NCBI GenBank assembly: GCA_015680685.1
Contig: MNCI01010387.1
Location: 113,352 to 177,351 of the forward strand
Reading direction: 5' to 3'
Source of the DNA: Gnetum montanum
Lineage: Eukaryota; Streptophyta; Gnetopsida; Gnetales; Gnetaceae
DNA length: 64,000 nt
The translations under genes were made by a program, and so were the position numbers. Under the pieces are notes generated by a model. That model was not told where the DNA came from. It saw only the letters and a list, made by a program, of their open reading frames with translations, and did no database searches. This document shows positions 10,447 through 21,830 of this stretch, piece after piece (within the stretch, counting starts at the first letter, position 1; each line of letters opens with the position of its first letter).

Positions 10447-11925
10447 CTAAGTAAACATCATCAAAAAAATGTGAAAAGAAAAAATTTTTGATTTTAGGAT
10501 TATTTACTCAAGTGTACAACCTTATAATTTAAACTTTAAAAACATAAGTGAAGAAAATTAATTTTTAGTAGTGAGAAAGGTCCTAGTCATAACAAAGTTT
10601 ACCACACTTTTCAACATCCATACTTGAACTTAATATAGAAACAAGATTTAAGATAAAGAGTTGTGGCTTAATACCAATATTTATTTCAAACTAAGAAATT
10701 AGTACCCTTAGTGGAAGATCTTCACTTCATCTCTTATTATTGATCTTATATCAAGAATCTTTACCATCAACTATAACCTTCTTGTTAACACTAGTTTTAA
10801 TCTTTTGGTAAATAGTCTTCTTATTAAACAAGGAAAAAGTTTTCTTACAAGCTATCTATTTGGGTTACTTGGTACTTTCTGTAGGATTAGCAAAAATATA
10901 CATAGGAGATTCTATCTTCTCTGAAGTTTTTATTGCCATTTTTTCATTTTTATTATTGATATTAACTTTATTTTTTATACCTTTAACTTCTTATTTTTAT
11001 TTCTATTTTCAACTTCAATAGAGTTTTTCTTTTTTCTTTTTAGAATCTATTTTCTTAAGTAGAAAAGGAGAAGCATTAAACCAATGTCCTTCACAATGGC
11101 AAAAGTTGTAAGAATTAGGAAGGTTATAATATGTAATTAATTGAATATATGTATTTCCTCTTATTTGTAATACCAATTCTATTTCATATGCTCAATGGGA
11201 CTGAGAAAACTAACAATCTCCTACTTAGCTTTCTGAAAAATCAACGAAGTATTATATAACTTGACAAAACATAAAACTTACAAATGATCAACATTGTATA
11301 ATTATGTATAAAAGATCCTATATCTAGAGCATGTTGCATCATCAAAGCATTACCTAACTCAACAAGCAAAAAAATGAGAAAAATACTTGGCATGAAGGGC
11401 TTGGATATCATGTTTTTTCATCGCATCATTTAACTATGAAATGAAACTTTGATTAGAAGGTAGGTAACCCAAAATTTGAATGAAGACATATGGTGATGAA
11501 AGATAAGTAACCAATGATTCATATACATCATCACAAAGAGCAAAATTAGGTGTCTTAGTTACATTAACATCACTAGAAGAAGTTGTTACAACTATTTTCT
11601 TACAAACTTGTAAATTTGCATTTTGAAAATCAACAAAATTTTTTGCATCAATATAAGAAGCAAAAATATCAACCTTGGTTGAAGAAGTTAGGAGTAATAT
11701 AGAATTTCCCATAGGGGAATTCTAGAGAAATTAGATCTATTGGAAAAAATATTGAAGAGACAAATTTTGGATCTGCTAAAAAAATTAAATTTGCTGGAGA
11801 AACATCATATCCACTTTTTAAAAATTAAATTCATTAAAGAAACATTAGATCCCTTGAAAAAACATAAAATTCATCGAAAAATAATTAGATTCACTAAAAA
11901 AACATCAAATCCATAAGAATATAGT
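10447..11925. other. AT-rich stretch without a clear gene
   Basis: No supported gene. On the minus strand a 92-codon open stretch (11434-11712) and a cysteine-histidine segment FCHCEGHWF near 11080-11100 might be a gag remnant. The frame is heavily broken and I cannot place it in a family. Positions 11720-11925 hold a loose repeat of ~30-40 bp with words AAATTAGAT and GAAAAAACAT. Confidence 0.3.
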
Positions 11926-12165
11926 ATGTTTAATATATGTTAGTTGGTTTTCTCATTCATTCCCTATATCATGGTTTTGAGTTAATTGTGTGACATATCC
12001 ATTTGAGTGGAATGTATCTAGACATGTTTCATGACCAACAATAATAATCAAGATTAATTCCATTCCACTGCAACACTCTAACTTATTACTTTTCCTTGTT
12101 ATTTAATTTTCAAAGCATTGTAGATTAATGTTTACGATTCCAATGCACAGTAAATCATATGGCAA
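11925..12165 (+). mobile_element. Fragment of an A-family LTR
   Basis: The segment around 11985-12090 (GTGACATATCCATTTGAGTG, ATGACCAACAATAATAATCA, CAACACTCTAACTTA) matches the centre of the A-family LTR, for example 25080-25160 and 51360-51450. Both LTR ends are missing. Confidence 0.5.
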
Positions 12166-12196
12166 AATGACCATAAACAAACTTCAAGTGTAATGT

Positions 12197-12318
12197 GTAA
12201 CACCCCACCCTACCACTTTTGGCTAAAAGAAAGTGATGCCTAGGATTGCTAGTAAAAACATAATAGAAGCATGACAACCTAGGAATTAATGGTGCATGAA
12301 AATACATTAAGACTAAAC

Positions 12319-12352
<34 letters not shown>

Positions 12353-12992
12353 AGGTCAAATTGTATAAAAATCTATTTCAAACCAAAGATCAAACATACA
12401 TTTCAATTTATAAAATTGCATGTCTCTACATAAACCAAAAATCTATACTACTTATAGGATAAAAAAACATAAACATCATGAACATAAGAGCATAATGTGG
12501 GTCATACAATTATGAATAGTCCATAATACTATACATGGAAAAATGCATCAACCAATCCCTAGAGATATCCCTCTCCTCTGCTCTCTCTTAGTGTTCACTT
12601 GCACCTTTGTAACTTCCACTTGTAACTAAATAAAATTAGTATAAAACTAAGTGGGAAGCCTTTATACTTCCCTTACTAGATGGTCAACAAGTACTGCACT
12701 TGAGGAGAGGAATGGGTTACAAAGTAACCTACCTCAACTATTAGTATTATACATGTTCTAAGCACACATGTACATATAATTTCATGCATAGCATTGGCAT
12801 AATTCCTACTAAGGTGAATAGATGACTATCACACAGTCATAGATATAATCATTGCCAAACCTAATTAATCATACATTCATTACACCACACCACATGCATC
12901 TTCAATACCATGCCCATGCAGTCATACTTGCATCATATCATCAAGAAACACATGGACCACACAAACATAAACCACTCATTGTATTTATTATC
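12197..12992 (-). mobile_element. 3' end of a Tekay-like gypsy LTR (outer part, left of A-I)
   Basis: It begins as written with TGTAACACCCCACCC, the inverted end typical of Del/Tekay chromovirus LTRs. The reverse complement resembles the Tekay-like LTR at about 61280-61440 (GGTTTCCACTGAGTTTATAC region). An (AT)n run lies at about 12323-12349. The same LTR probably continues at 25648-27177 and 44287 onward, interrupted by later insertions. No primer-binding site lies beside the end, so it looks like a 3' or solo LTR. Confidence 0.5.
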
Positions 12993-12997
12993 ATCAC

Positions 12998-13775
12998 TGA
13001 TGAGTCATGATTTGCCTAACTTCGATATCGAATATTTGATATCAAAGCCTCGATATCAAATACCCAATATTGGGCCCCTAGATGCGTTATCGAATATCCA
13101 ATATCAAGGGGTTTACGATGACCTATAAATATAGCTCTTGGACGCATGGTTTAGGTAATAGTTTTGCATTAGTTTTTCATAGTTTTTTCAATAAAGTAGC
13201 TGAACTTTTGCAATTTTATTTCGTAAGCTTTGATTATATTTCCTTTTCTTGCATTGGTCTTATTCATTATAGCACTTTGACTTAGATTAGATTTACTTTC
13301 CATGCAATTTACTTTTTATGTACTTAGTTAATATTTACAATTTAATGCATGTTAATTAATTAACCACATAAGTATGATCACTTTAAGCATGTGTATGACT
13401 CTTGGTAATCCCAACAACGCTTAATGTTTGGTAACCCAACAGCAAAATGTGCACGGGAAGTGGGATTGGATACTTATATTAGGGTAGTTGATTATTAATT
13501 AGCTATTAGATTAGTTGAATTGATTATAAATTGAGTTTGAACCTATTGTTAATCATAGAACAATAAAATATAAAATAATAAAAATCATATGCCTCACTCT
13601 AGACTAAACCATACATGACAAAGCTACCACTAGTCCAAGTGGGAAGATAACAAACTGCAAACAAGGCATAGGGATCTAGATGCCATAACTAGTCCCATCC
13701 ACAAAATTCAACCAGATTGTGCGTGAAAACTTGTGATTCGTATGGTTGGGCATAGGGGTACCTCACCGCTCATCA
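12998..13775 (+). repeat. 5' LTR of A-I
   Basis: Starts TGATGAGTCATGA and ends CGCTCATCA, so the inverted ends are 7 bp (TGATGAG/CTCATCA), longer than plain TG/CA. TATA (TATAAATA) is at 13124-13131. The 110 bp between start and TATA carry CGATATCGA, TTGATATCAA and CAATATTGG palindromes. Confidence 0.9.
13124..13131 (+). promoter_or_regulatory. TATA box of the A-I 5' LTR
   Basis: CCTATAAATATAGC about 125 bp inside the LTR. The 3' LTR has the same box at 24915-24922. Confidence 0.7.
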
Positions 13776-13776
13776 T

Positions 13777-13793
13777 TGACATCGTTGTCGGGA
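13777..13793 (+). other. Primer-binding site of A-I (decayed)
   Basis: TGACATCGTTGTCGGGA, one base after the LTR end. The A-II copy reads TGGCATCGTTGCCGGGGA. The differences are mainly transitions. It resembles the tRNA-Asp-type site (TGGCGCCGTTGCCGGGGA) of many gypsy elements but is not identical to it. Confidence 0.75.
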
Positions 13794-13820
13794 ATAGTGC
13801 TAGTTATCTAGATTAGTTAC

Positions 13821-14961
13821 AGTTGGGGCCAACCTCACCCATGCTAGGCATAGGGCCTTGACCAACAGTAATATCTACTGTGAAAATTCAGTATTCCCAA
13901 ATGAAATGTTCTTTTTCAAAAAAACTAAAAATAAAAAAAATTATTTCGACATAAACCATAAAACTTAAGGCTTATTTTTTTATCTCATTTTCTTATTTCA
14001 GTTTTCCCATGTTGCGGTTGACATAGGAAAGGTAGCTGGCAGTTTAGGGTTAGGATTTCTCCCACAGGCTGCTATTTACAATGGAGCCAGCCAAAGCCAA
14101 AGAGGGGGGGCGGAGTTAGAGTTTGTAATGACCATTTTTTGTTTTGCAGCCAACAGGGTGGGGCATCGATCAGGGCCTTCACTTGCTCTAGTAGTACCTT
14201 CTGGCAGCCTTTCTCTACGCCATGTACTCCAACAATTGGCACTAGAGATACTGACAGTGGAGGAATTTTTGGTATTCTCTTATCTACCAATAGGCGGCAG
14301 AACAGGACAGGAGCATGAAACATGTAATGAACATCAACAGCAGTTGCAGGTAGATTGCAGATGATAGTGTGCTTGCCCTGTAGTAGCAATTGCTGAACGA
14401 CGATTTTCTGTTTTCTCATATAGAAACAGACACGTTTTCTTTTCTTCCCACGTGGCAGAGACCAATGCCCAACAATGGCGATGTCAACGCAGACACCGTG
14501 AGGGGTATCGGTAGATGTCTTTCTTTCTGCCTATAAACAAAAACTTGGAAGAGACAGGTGTATGCACAGGCAATATAAATAGCATTAACATCATTTTGTT
14601 CTTTATTTATTTGCTTTCAAACAATAGGACAGATTTTTCTCTCTACCATCTCCAAGCACAGAAGCAGCCATGGTGGTAGATAACTTTTACAGTTTTCAAT
14701 ATTATTATTTGCATTTTATTTTGAATTATTTATTGTACTCTTTTATATAGCACAAATTATTTAACTTTTCAATATTCTTATTAAATTTAAAGCTTTTAAT
14801 ATTTTGTTTAAAATATTTTTATTATTGTTTTGCCACATAGCCCTTTCCAGTTGAGACTATTCCCGGGTTTCTGTACCCATATGGGAGGCGCCCTAAGCGA
14901 TAGTCTCCTAAAACGAGTTTTCACAGGTGTTGGCAGCATGTCCAAAATTTACGCATCAACA
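13821..14961 (+). repeat. 5' LTR of element F
   Basis: 1141 bp, bounded by the GTTAC duplication on the left and, 6 bp away, the PBS on the right. Its last 75 bp match 20165-20245. A TATA (TATAAATA) stands at 14574-14581. Confidence 0.85.
14574..14581 (+). promoter_or_regulatory. TATA box of the F 5' LTR
   Basis: CAATATAAATAGCATTAAC, about 390 bp before the LTR end. Confidence 0.6.
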
Positions 14962-14967
14962 CCTTTT

Positions 14968-14984
14968 TGGCGCTAGAAGAAGGG
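14968..14984 (+). other. Primer-binding site of element F
   Basis: TGGCGCTAGAAGAAGGG, six bases after the LTR end; the same type as in element G. Confidence 0.7.
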
Positions 14985-15351
14985 TAGTTTCTCAACCTTT
15001 TCTTTATTTTTCTTTTATGTTTCTTTTTTCTTAAAAAAAATTATTATCATTTTTTTTCTATTTGTTTTATTTTTGCCTCCCTATTTTCAGTTTTATTGCT
15101 CTATTTTAGTTTTATTTTCAAATCTCCAAATTTATATTCTAGCAATCCTTCTTTTAATTTATTTTTCTAAAATTTAATTAAGGTGATTTAAATTATTTTA
15201 CTTTTAATTTACTTTTCTAAAATTTTGTAATTTCAATTTTACTTTTTTAAAAAATAAAAAATAAAAAAAATATAGCATTCAAATATTTTTTTTATTTTCT
15301 TTAATTTTCACAGTTTATTAGGATTTTACATTTCCTGTTAGTTTTCATTTT

Positions 15352-17910
15352 ATGAGTGACTTTTCTTACGGAATATCTCAACAAAGAACTCATACTCCTA
15401 CCCCTAGTCAACTAGCTACTCGTTAATTTACTTTGAGAAAACAAGAAGCTTCACTTTTTCTAAATTCAATTCCTAAGAAACCTTGGACTAAGATGGTAGC
15501 CTATCAATCCCCGACTCCCTTAGTAAGAAACCCTTTTAATTTTTTAACTACCATGACATACCAAAATCCCTTCAAAACATAAATCTATTCTTTTCCTACA
15601 ACCCTTACGAATGATGCCCACCAACACATACAATGTTTTAAAACCTTATTAGGGATCCACAACATTGTACATAATGATGTGGCATGCAAAGTATTCGTAA
15701 CAACATTTAGAACCAAAGCAACACAATGGTTCTTAATGCTTCCTGATGCCTCTATTAACACATGGCAAGAATTCAAAAACAAGTTTTTGAATTAATTTGA
15801 CAAATTTACTAGCCCTACTATCGCATCAAGAAACTTTACCAGCCTAAGAAAGCTACGTGGAGAAAATATTAGGGATTATAACCTTAGATTCCTTCATCAA
15901 CTTGCCTATGTGCCAAATGAGATGCAACCACAACCAGATGGTATCCTCAACTTCTATCTCTCTACCATTGATCCATTCTTTGGTTATGCTATCAAACTTG
16001 ATCCTAACATAATAGAAATACAAGGTGCAATGTCAAAAGCTGTGGAATTAGAGCAAATAACCCTTATGAACAGCATCCAAACCCAATTTGGGATGATGAG
16101 TGTTACTAACCCTATGCAATCAAACCCACTCCTACCAACTTTTCAAATATTTAATGTTATGCCTCAAGCTGTTTCTCCTTTTCAATCAAATCAACATTTA
16201 AGTAATTACTCACAAGACCCCATGTCCTCTTCATTCTTACCATCCAACACTGGTTTGAACGATGACCAATCAAAAGCCTTGATTCAATCCATTATCAACC
16301 CAAACGGAACATCAAATTCTGTTAAACCACCAACCCAAACCCAAGATCAGATGACCCAAATACTTACTTCACTACAGAAACTATCCAATGAAGTGGTCGA
16401 GCTAAAGAGAAACAATAACAAAGGCCCTATACAACCAGAAAAACTAAGTGTATCAATCAACGATGATTATTGTCTTCTTCATAATACGAGGCAACATTCC
16501 GAAAAGACTTGTCCTCAATTCATCACATTGTATGGTGACAATACCCAAGGGCAACAAAATGGGAAAACCCCTATCATGGTCCTTAATGTACCTCATGAGA
16601 TAGAAAATGAAGAGGTTTCCTCATTAGAACAAGTTATGGTAGGCAACCCTAACCCACACAACACTCGCTACTGAAAAATTAGTGACATTATGAATGCTAC
16701 ACAACAACAAACTAGGAACAATTCCTATACACCTCCAAACAGAAGAGTTCCTAGTCAAAACAATGCAAACAACCAATCCGGGTCATCCCAAGCAATTGCC
16801 CCACAATGACCAAACCCCCCTTCTATACTTAGAAGAGAAGCCAAAGATGAACATAAGAATTATGATTTGGTTGAGGACTTAAAAAGAGTTAAAGCCAACA
16901 TTTCAATGTATGACCTCCTACACTTTAACAAAATGAAAGAAGTGATTCGGGATATGGTTCATATACCTGTAGCCCAAAGAGAAAAATCCTCAATTCCTGA
17001 AAGGCAAGTTCACTTTGCAGAAAGTCCTAACACATTATCAGTACAAAACATGAATAATTCCATGTCTAGCAAAAAGGACAATCCCCCTTTCCTAACCACT
17101 TTGATTATTTTAGGAAAGGATGTTCATAATTGTTTAATGGATTCCGGTGCAACTATTAGTGTTATGCCTCTTGATGTTTGTAATGCTTTAGGAGCACAAA
17201 TGATATCACAAACCAATAGTGTGATTCAACTTGATGGATCTAACATACCTGTGGTAGGGTTATTAAAAGGAGTAAAGGTACAACTTAAGCAATACCCTAC
17301 ATTTACATGTTATACGGATATCCTAATAGTTGACATGAAACCCACATATGGTGTGCTCTTATCTAGGACTTTTGAAGCTAAGTTTGGGGGCTTCTTTAGG
17401 TCAGATTTCTCGGAATTATTGATCCCTATCAAAGGAAAATCTGAATACATGACTATACCCCAAGAACCCTTCTACAAACAAGTAGTAACAACCTTGGATC
17501 AACAAAATCAATCTTTGCGAAATGCTAATCTTTATGTTGGAGTTATTGAGGTTTAGTGTAGTGAACATGTTGAAAATGACTATGTGAGTGGAACTACAAA
17601 AAATCCTATCTCTTATGCAAATCCCATCCAATCCTATCAAAGTTCTAGAGAAGGTGAAGAAAACTATGGAGACACCTTGCCTTATCAACAACACGATGGA
17701 TTTTGTCTAAGTGATCCACCACCTTTAGGGGAAGACAAAGATATAAATAAGACCTTACCTCTTAAAACATTTGAAGGTGTGCTAAATTTTAACAACACAT
17801 CCATGGAACATTCTCCTAGAAAAGCTATATCTGAGACCCATGAAAACCTAGACCTATCATTGAAACTTATATTAAAGAAAAACCTTATAGAAAACGATCA
17901 AGCAAGATAA
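15352..17910 (+). pseudogene. gag-protease polyprotein of element F
   Basis: One frame from ATG 15352, interrupted by TAA at 15424, 15580 and 15793, TGA at 16672 and 16807 and TAG at 17554. The gag core spans about 15655-16075 (CKVFVTTFRTKATQWF, SINTWQEFKNKF, LRKLRGENIRDYNLRF). The zinc motif CLLHNTRQHSEKTC (about 16470-16512) has CX2HX4HX4C spacing. The protease is about 17095-17450, with active site CLMDSGATISVMP at about 17131-17170 and GVLLSRTF near 17350. The three TAA stops fit CAA to TAA and the TAG fits CAG. A linker rich in polar residues runs to 17910. The catalytic Asp is kept. Where RT should begin, the sequence passes instead into the integrase end. Confidence 0.85.
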
Positions 17911-18221
17911 GTGTAGGTCTTGATTTTCATAGTCTTAAGCATCAACCAATTGTCAAGAGATGGTTTGATAAAAAATATGCAGCTAATAATCTTCAAGTAG
18001 GTGATCTAGTCCTTAAGAGAGATAGAGCGTCTGGTCAAACTAGCCCTCAAACTAAGTTTTCACCTATGTGGTCAAGTCAATTCCAAATTGTAGACATCAC
18101 TGTCCCAAATGTGTTTAAGATTGCTGATTTGCAAGGATATAGGTTGAATAATAATTTTAATGCATTTCATTTAAAACATTTCTACTCAGGTACCCCACGT
18201 GAGCATCTGGTAGATTCTTAG
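17889..18221 (+). pseudogene. Integrase C-terminal fragment of element F
   Basis: An open frame, one base out of phase with the gag-protease frame, ending with TAG at 18219-18221. It contains VKRWFDKKYAANNLQVGDLV, then KFSPMWSSQFQIVDI and HLKHFYSG. This is the usual gypsy integrase C-terminal SH3-like segment that ends the polyprotein. The catalytic integrase core, RNase H and RT are absent, so at least 2 kb were lost between about 17750 and 17900. Confidence 0.8.
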
Positions 18222-19221
18222 TTGCATGTTTTCTTTCCCTTTTTCTTTGCATTTCATAGGTATATTGTTGAGTTTCCATATTTTACTTGCATTTTCATCA
18301 TTTCTTTCTTAGCATATTGTTTTGATTATTGTGTTCTTCATATGATTTTAATAATCATTTGTCATTTGAGTTACTGGATATTGGGTCATCTTAACACCAT
18401 TGGAAAATAATGTCGATATAATATAATTTACTATTACTATTATATAATGCAATAAAATCTGCTTTATATTTTATAAATACTATAACTCTTTCCAATTGTT
18501 TCCAAGGTTTCAATGTATTTGTTATGTTAGATTATGGAGCATTAGATTTATACAAACTTATCATGTTATCATCATGATCATGTGAGTGTAGGATATGTGA
18601 TGTTGGAGAGTGGTTAGTCATAATTACTAGGTGACCTTGGAAAATTCTATCTTTTCCTCTCATAAGCCCAAGCCCTCAAGTATGATGATCCATGGCTATC
18701 CTATGAACGACGAGGTGAAGTGTGTTCATTTCTACTTAAGAACCCTTATCCACCCAGGAGACCTGCTATGATGCCACCAATCAAAGGCACATACACGAAG
18801 GTTGAATTGCACCATGGGCAAAGTTTCCAAAAGGATCATGCTCTTTGGAAGTGTAGCTAATCGGCCAGACTCGTGTTGGAATTCCTACCTCAAGAATGAA
18901 GTACACCATGAGCAAAGTTTCCTTAAAAAAAACAAAACACAAAATGAGGACCATGTTCATTGGCAGTGTAATAAGTTCTTGAGCATGATGGGGTCCAACA
19001 ACAATCTTCACCTTAACCTCCATTTTCCCTTTTAAATTTAATTTTTTCAAAAAAAAAACCCCAAGGAAAAATTTGAAGGTTGTGACTTACTATGATCTAA
19101 CATGAGTTTTAGCTCATCCTCCTCATTAATATCTGTATAAGTCACTTGCTCAAAATAGTCTGCATACTTTTACTGTTACCTTGTGAGAATATTGAGAATG
19201 AGAGCTTAAGCATATATCTAC

Positions 19222-19254
<33 letters not shown>

Positions 19255-19423
19255 TACATATCTATAGATCTTAGTTAAAATAACAATAAATTATATATTT
19301 AGGTTTTAATGGTTGTTTGGATGGCCTATGTCAGTGTCTCTTTCGATTATTTGGTTATTTTAATCATGTTTAGAACATTATAGTTTACCTTCAAGTTTGC
19401 ATTTCTTGTTTCATGTTGTTTTT
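18222..19423 (+). other. 3' untranslated part of element F
   Basis: No gene seen. It contains a moderately GC-rich stretch (18660-18900) of the kind found after integrase in Tat/Athila elements, and an (AT)n-(AC)n microsatellite at about 19220-19256. No LTR start (AGTTGGGGCC or TGTTGGGG) and no polypurine tract beside one is seen before the N run. Confidence 0.6.
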
Positions 19424-20164
19424 NNNNNNNNNNNNNNNNNNNNNNNNNNNNNNNNNNNNNNNNNNNNNNNNNNNNNNNNNNNNNNNNNNNNNNNNNNNNN
19501 NNNNNNNNNNNNNNNNNNNNNNNNNNNNNNNNNNNNNNNNNNNNNNNNNNNNNNNNNNNNNNNNNNNNNNNNNNNNNNNNNNNNNNNNNNNNNNNNNNNN
19601 NNNNNNNNNNNNNNNNNNNNNNNNNNNNNNNNNNNNNNNNNNNNNNNNNNNNNNNNNNNNNNNNNNNNNNNNNNNNNNNNNNNNNNNNNNNNNNNNNNNN
19701 NNNNNNNNNNNNNNNNNNNNNNNNNNNNNNNNNNNNNNNNNNNNNNNNNNNNNNNNNNNNNNNNNNNNNNNNNNNNNNNNNNNNNNNNNNNNNNNNNNNN
19801 NNNNNNNNNNNNNNNNNNNNNNNNNNNNNNNNNNNNNNNNNNNNNNNNNNNNNNNNNNNNNNNNNNNNNNNNNNNNNNNNNNNNNNNNNNNNNNNNNNNN
19901 NNNNNNNNNNNNNNNNNNNNNNNNNNNNNNNNNNNNNNNNNNNNNNNNNNNNNNNNNNNNNNNNNNNNNNNNNNNNNNNNNNNNNNNNNNNNNNNNNNNN
20001 NNNNNNNNNNNNNNNNNNNNNNNNNNNNNNNNNNNNNNNNNNNNNNNNNNNNNNNNNNNNNNNNNNNNNNNNNNNNNNNNNNNNNNNNNNNNNNNNNNNN
20101 NNNNNNNNNNNNNNNNNNNNNNNNNNNNNNNNNNNNNNNNNNNNNNNNNNNNNNNNNNNNNNNN
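19424..20164. other. Assembly gap (741 N) inside the 3' LTR of element F
   Basis: Unknown bases. Open frames reported across it are artefacts of N translation. The gap should hold the polypurine tract and most of the 3' LTR. Confidence 0.99.
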
Positions 20165-20245
20165 GGAGGCACCCTAGGTGATAGTCTCTTAAAATGAGTT
20201 TTCACAAGTGTTGGCGATGGCGTGTCCAAAATTTACGCATCAACA
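20165..20245 (+). repeat. 3' LTR end of element F
   Basis: Matches 14886-14961, including GATAGTCTC, GAGTTTTCACA and TCCAAAATTTACGCATCAAC, then GTTAC. Confidence 0.9.
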
Positions 20246-20334
20246 GTTACATTATACACGATCATTGTAGGGGTATTAATGATCTATCTTTTGGAAAATA
20301 TTAATATTTTAAACCACACACATTATCAAGTAAA

Positions 20335-21830
20335 ATGATGTCTTCTTCACATAGGAGAAATGATAAGCTCTATACTAAAGAAAATTGGAGTGAAAAACTT
20401 CGAATAGGGGTTTCCTATGCTCATTTAGACCCTTACTACACTCAAAGAATATAATTAACTAGTGTAGACAATCCTAGAGGAGATGGGAAAAGTCCTAAAA
20501 TAAGAAGGACCTCAAGGCCTAGGACCTCCTCTAAACCTAGACAAGATAAATCAAAGGACCAAACAGAGAATTATAGGAGCCATGGCAATTCTCCTAGTTC
20601 CTCATATTCCTCTTCCTCTTCAACATTTAGTTCTGATGAAGATGAACATAGGTATAGAGATAGAGCTCCACTACGGGGGCAAGACAAAGATAGAAATTGA
20701 ACCCAAGGGAAAAATCAAAGACATCACAATGAGTGTAGACAAGATCGTCACAATCAAAAGAATAGAAATAGAAATTTTCATCATAACATGTTTGATGACG
20801 ATGAACCCTTGTTGGCCACTAAGAGCCTGATGTAGATCATAGAGGTAGTTAAGATACATCACAGGCATCGTAGGGACAGTTTCTTACCCAGGCTTGATAT
20901 AAACAATATTCCTAAATTTTCAAGAGGCTACAATTCTGATCCACAACATCATCTACAAGCCTTCCATGATGCCTATGCCTCGTACAACATTGAAAGTGGA
21001 TGGCAAAAGCTTAAGCTCTTTCCTAGGACACTAATCGATGAAGTTGAAAGTTGGTATAGATCATTGGAACCAAGTTCCATTCACTAGTGGTCCACAATGT
21101 TCAAACTTTTCAATGAAAAATACCAAACCTATGAGAGAGTGTCCAACCTAAGAAAAAAAATCCAAGAGTGGAAACATGAAAATCATGAATCCTTGGATGT
21201 GGCCTTGGATAGATACTATTCGCTAGTACATAGATGTCCTAGCCATGATTTCTCTAAGGAAAGGCAACTTGTTCATATCATCGATGGGCTTCATAATGAA
21301 ACAAGGGAGACCCTTGGGATGTATGCCCTAGGTCAATTACACGAGCTACAAACCCATTAGATCCAAGCGCTAATTAAGCATGTGGCAAAAGAGGAAGGAG
21401 AGCTATGCAAATGGGAAAATGTTGAGGAAAACAGCTGAGACCCAACTCTTCAAAGGAAAAGGATCCATATCTATGATGAGGAAAAGGAGGCAACTCTCAA
21501 TGAGATGATTTTATAATGAACCTTACCAGTGTAAAATTCTCTTATTGAGCTTGATGCAAAGTTTGATAAGATGTTGGAATTGATGAATGAGAAAGTTAAA
21601 ACTTGTGTAGAAACCATAGAGGAGAGAGTGACACAAAGCAAATCAAGCGATCACAACAAAAGGAGGAAAAAGAACCAAGAAACAGCTAGGAACACTTATC
21701 GACAAATAAAAAACATGGCTAAAGAAAGTGAGGCTATAGACTCAACCACAGAAAAAGATAATGGATGTAACATTTGCATATATGACCATTCAAAGGTCAT
21801 TTCCTGATCTTGTTACATCTACATAAGAGC
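20335..21830 (+). pseudogene. gag of gypsy element A-I
   Basis: Starts at ATG 20335 and stays in one frame through 21807. Stops are TAA 20452, TGA about 20698, TAG about 20833, TAG about 21088, TAG 21358, TGA about 21436 and TAA about 21514. The N-terminal third is Ser/Arg-rich and acidic. The gag core follows, about 20880-21350, with PRLDINNIPKF, VESWYRSLEPSSIH, MFKLFNEKYQ and RETLGMYALGQLHELQTH. A coiled segment comes before a zinc-binding remnant CNICIYDH at about 21766-21790. In A-II the same motif is CNICLYDHPKGQC. Its C-X2-C-X3-H-X4-C spacing is one residue shorter than the usual retroviral knuckle. Confidence 0.85.

Larger units (their letters stand above)
13821..20245 (+). mobile_element. 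Gypsy element F inserted in the leader of A-I
   Basis: The 5' LTR is 13821-14961 and the 3' LTR end is 20165-20245. The 5-bp duplication GTTAC stands at 13816-13820 and 20246-20250. Joining the two sides restores an A-I leader that aligns with A-II. The ends are AGTTG and CAACA, so one terminal base has changed. It contains gag-protease followed directly by an integrase C-terminus; RT, RNase H and the integrase core are missing. The gag zinc motif spacing CX2HX4HX4C and the PBS agree with the Tat-type element G. Confidence 0.88.

Noticed and set aside
11434-11712. Endogenous pararetrovirus or host gene on the minus strand
   Set aside because: Only one open stretch and a weak Cys-His segment; no RT, movement-protein or capsid feature supports it.
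14072-14419. 115-codon minus-strand open frame in the F LTR
   Set aside because: Lies inside an LTR, has no motif, and mirrors a plus-strand frame; chance.
19397-20229. Long open frames across the first N run
   Set aside because: They are translations of N and only exist because the gap has no stops.
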